Assembly: GCF_017163935.1 (NCBI RefSeq)
Contig: NZ_JABVZR010000001.1
Coordinates: 1,860,001-1,924,000, forward strand
DNA: 64,000 bases
Reading direction: 5' to 3'
From: Novosphingobium terrae
GTDB lineage: Bacteria; Pseudomonadota; Alphaproteobacteria; Sphingomonadales; Sphingomonadaceae
The translations under genes were made by a program, and so were the position numbers. How positions within the stretch are numbered: position 1 is the stretch's first letter; each line of letters begins with the position of its first letter. The notes under the pieces are model-generated. The model was not told where the DNA came from. It searched no databases and saw only the letters and a program-made list of their open reading frames with translations. Below, one piece after another: positions 63,875-64,000 of this stretch.

Positions 63875-64000
63875 ATGACAGGCGATCTCGCCGGAACGCT
63901 CTATCGAACAGGCCGTGCCCACGCCGCCGCGGCATGCCTGCTTTACGCGGCGGCCGTTCAGCATGCATCGGTCGAGGACCTCGCGGACCCCGTCGATCAT
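63875..64000 (+). CDS. Start of a further gene (3' end outside window)
   Basis: An open frame begins at ATG 63875, preceded by AAGGAGGAG, the best ribosome binding site in this region. It reads MTGDLAGTLYRTGRAHAAAA and continues open to the window edge (42 codons). The visible part is an Ala-rich helix. No family can be assigned. It lies 60 bp after the 887-residue protein and may be the next member of the same operon. Confidence 0.6.
   Translation, partial: MTGDLAGTLYRTGRAHAAAACLLYAAAVQHASVEDLADPVDH

Overview
The window is GC-rich and alphaproteobacterial, most probably from a sphingomonad (Novosphingobium, Sphingobium or Sphingomonas). Three things point there: a benenodin/sphingonodin-type lasso peptide cluster with its own isopeptidase, a luxR-luxI-phytanoyl-CoA dioxygenase block, and an imuA-imuB-dnaE2 cassette controlled by a direct-repeat GTTC-N7-GTTC LexA box. 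Much of the window is accessory DNA; it may be a megaplasmid or a genomic-island region of a chromosome.

Layout. 1-1.5 kb: 3' end of an IS110-type transposase and two small secreted proteins. 1.6-7.6 kb: an IS66 element whose tnpB is split by a four-gene serine-recombinase element (about 3476-6868); removing that element restores the tnpB frame across a TT dinucleotide. 8.1-14.5 kb (+): ECF sigma factor, FecR-like anti-sigma factor, TonB receptor with an STN domain, and an AtxE2-like lasso peptide isopeptidase. 20.8-14.5 kb (-): luxR, luxI, phyH, gntR, three lasso precursor genes, then the B and C maturation enzymes. The two arms meet tail to tail with a 4-bp overlap. All three precursors share a leader ending in Thr-X just before Gly1, a 21-residue core with Asp/Glu at position 8, and the C-terminus GLSDD. 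The first two have duplicated upstream elements and matching leader hairpins.

21-40.5 kb: accessory genes of an integrative/conjugative element: a frameshifted DUF2285 regulator, acid phosphatase, OLD-family nuclease, DUF736-like protein, ArdC antirestriction protein interrupted by a group II intron, DUF2958, ParB-like protein, MucR-like regulator with a histone-H1-like tail, excisionase-like HTH, TraF peptidase, lytic transglycosylase and DUF3363 relaxase. No trb/virB genes, VirD4-type coupling protein or integrase of the element is visible.

40.5-52.3 kb: ordinary genes: aldo/keto reductase, DUF2945 protein, a frameshifted formate/nitrite-type channel, cupin, glutathione peroxidase, a YcaQ-like DNA glycosylase, the SOS mutagenesis cassette and an SRAP protein.

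52.4-64 kb: an IS110-family element, then the most novel region, a (+) strand block of a 1766-residue nuclease-like/STAND NTPase (Avs-like architecture), a Swt1-type HEPN protein with an R-x4-H motif, and an 887-residue protein with a duplicated Trp-rich module. I read this as a candidate anti-phage system; that function is inferred from architecture only. A further gene starts at 63875 and leaves the window.
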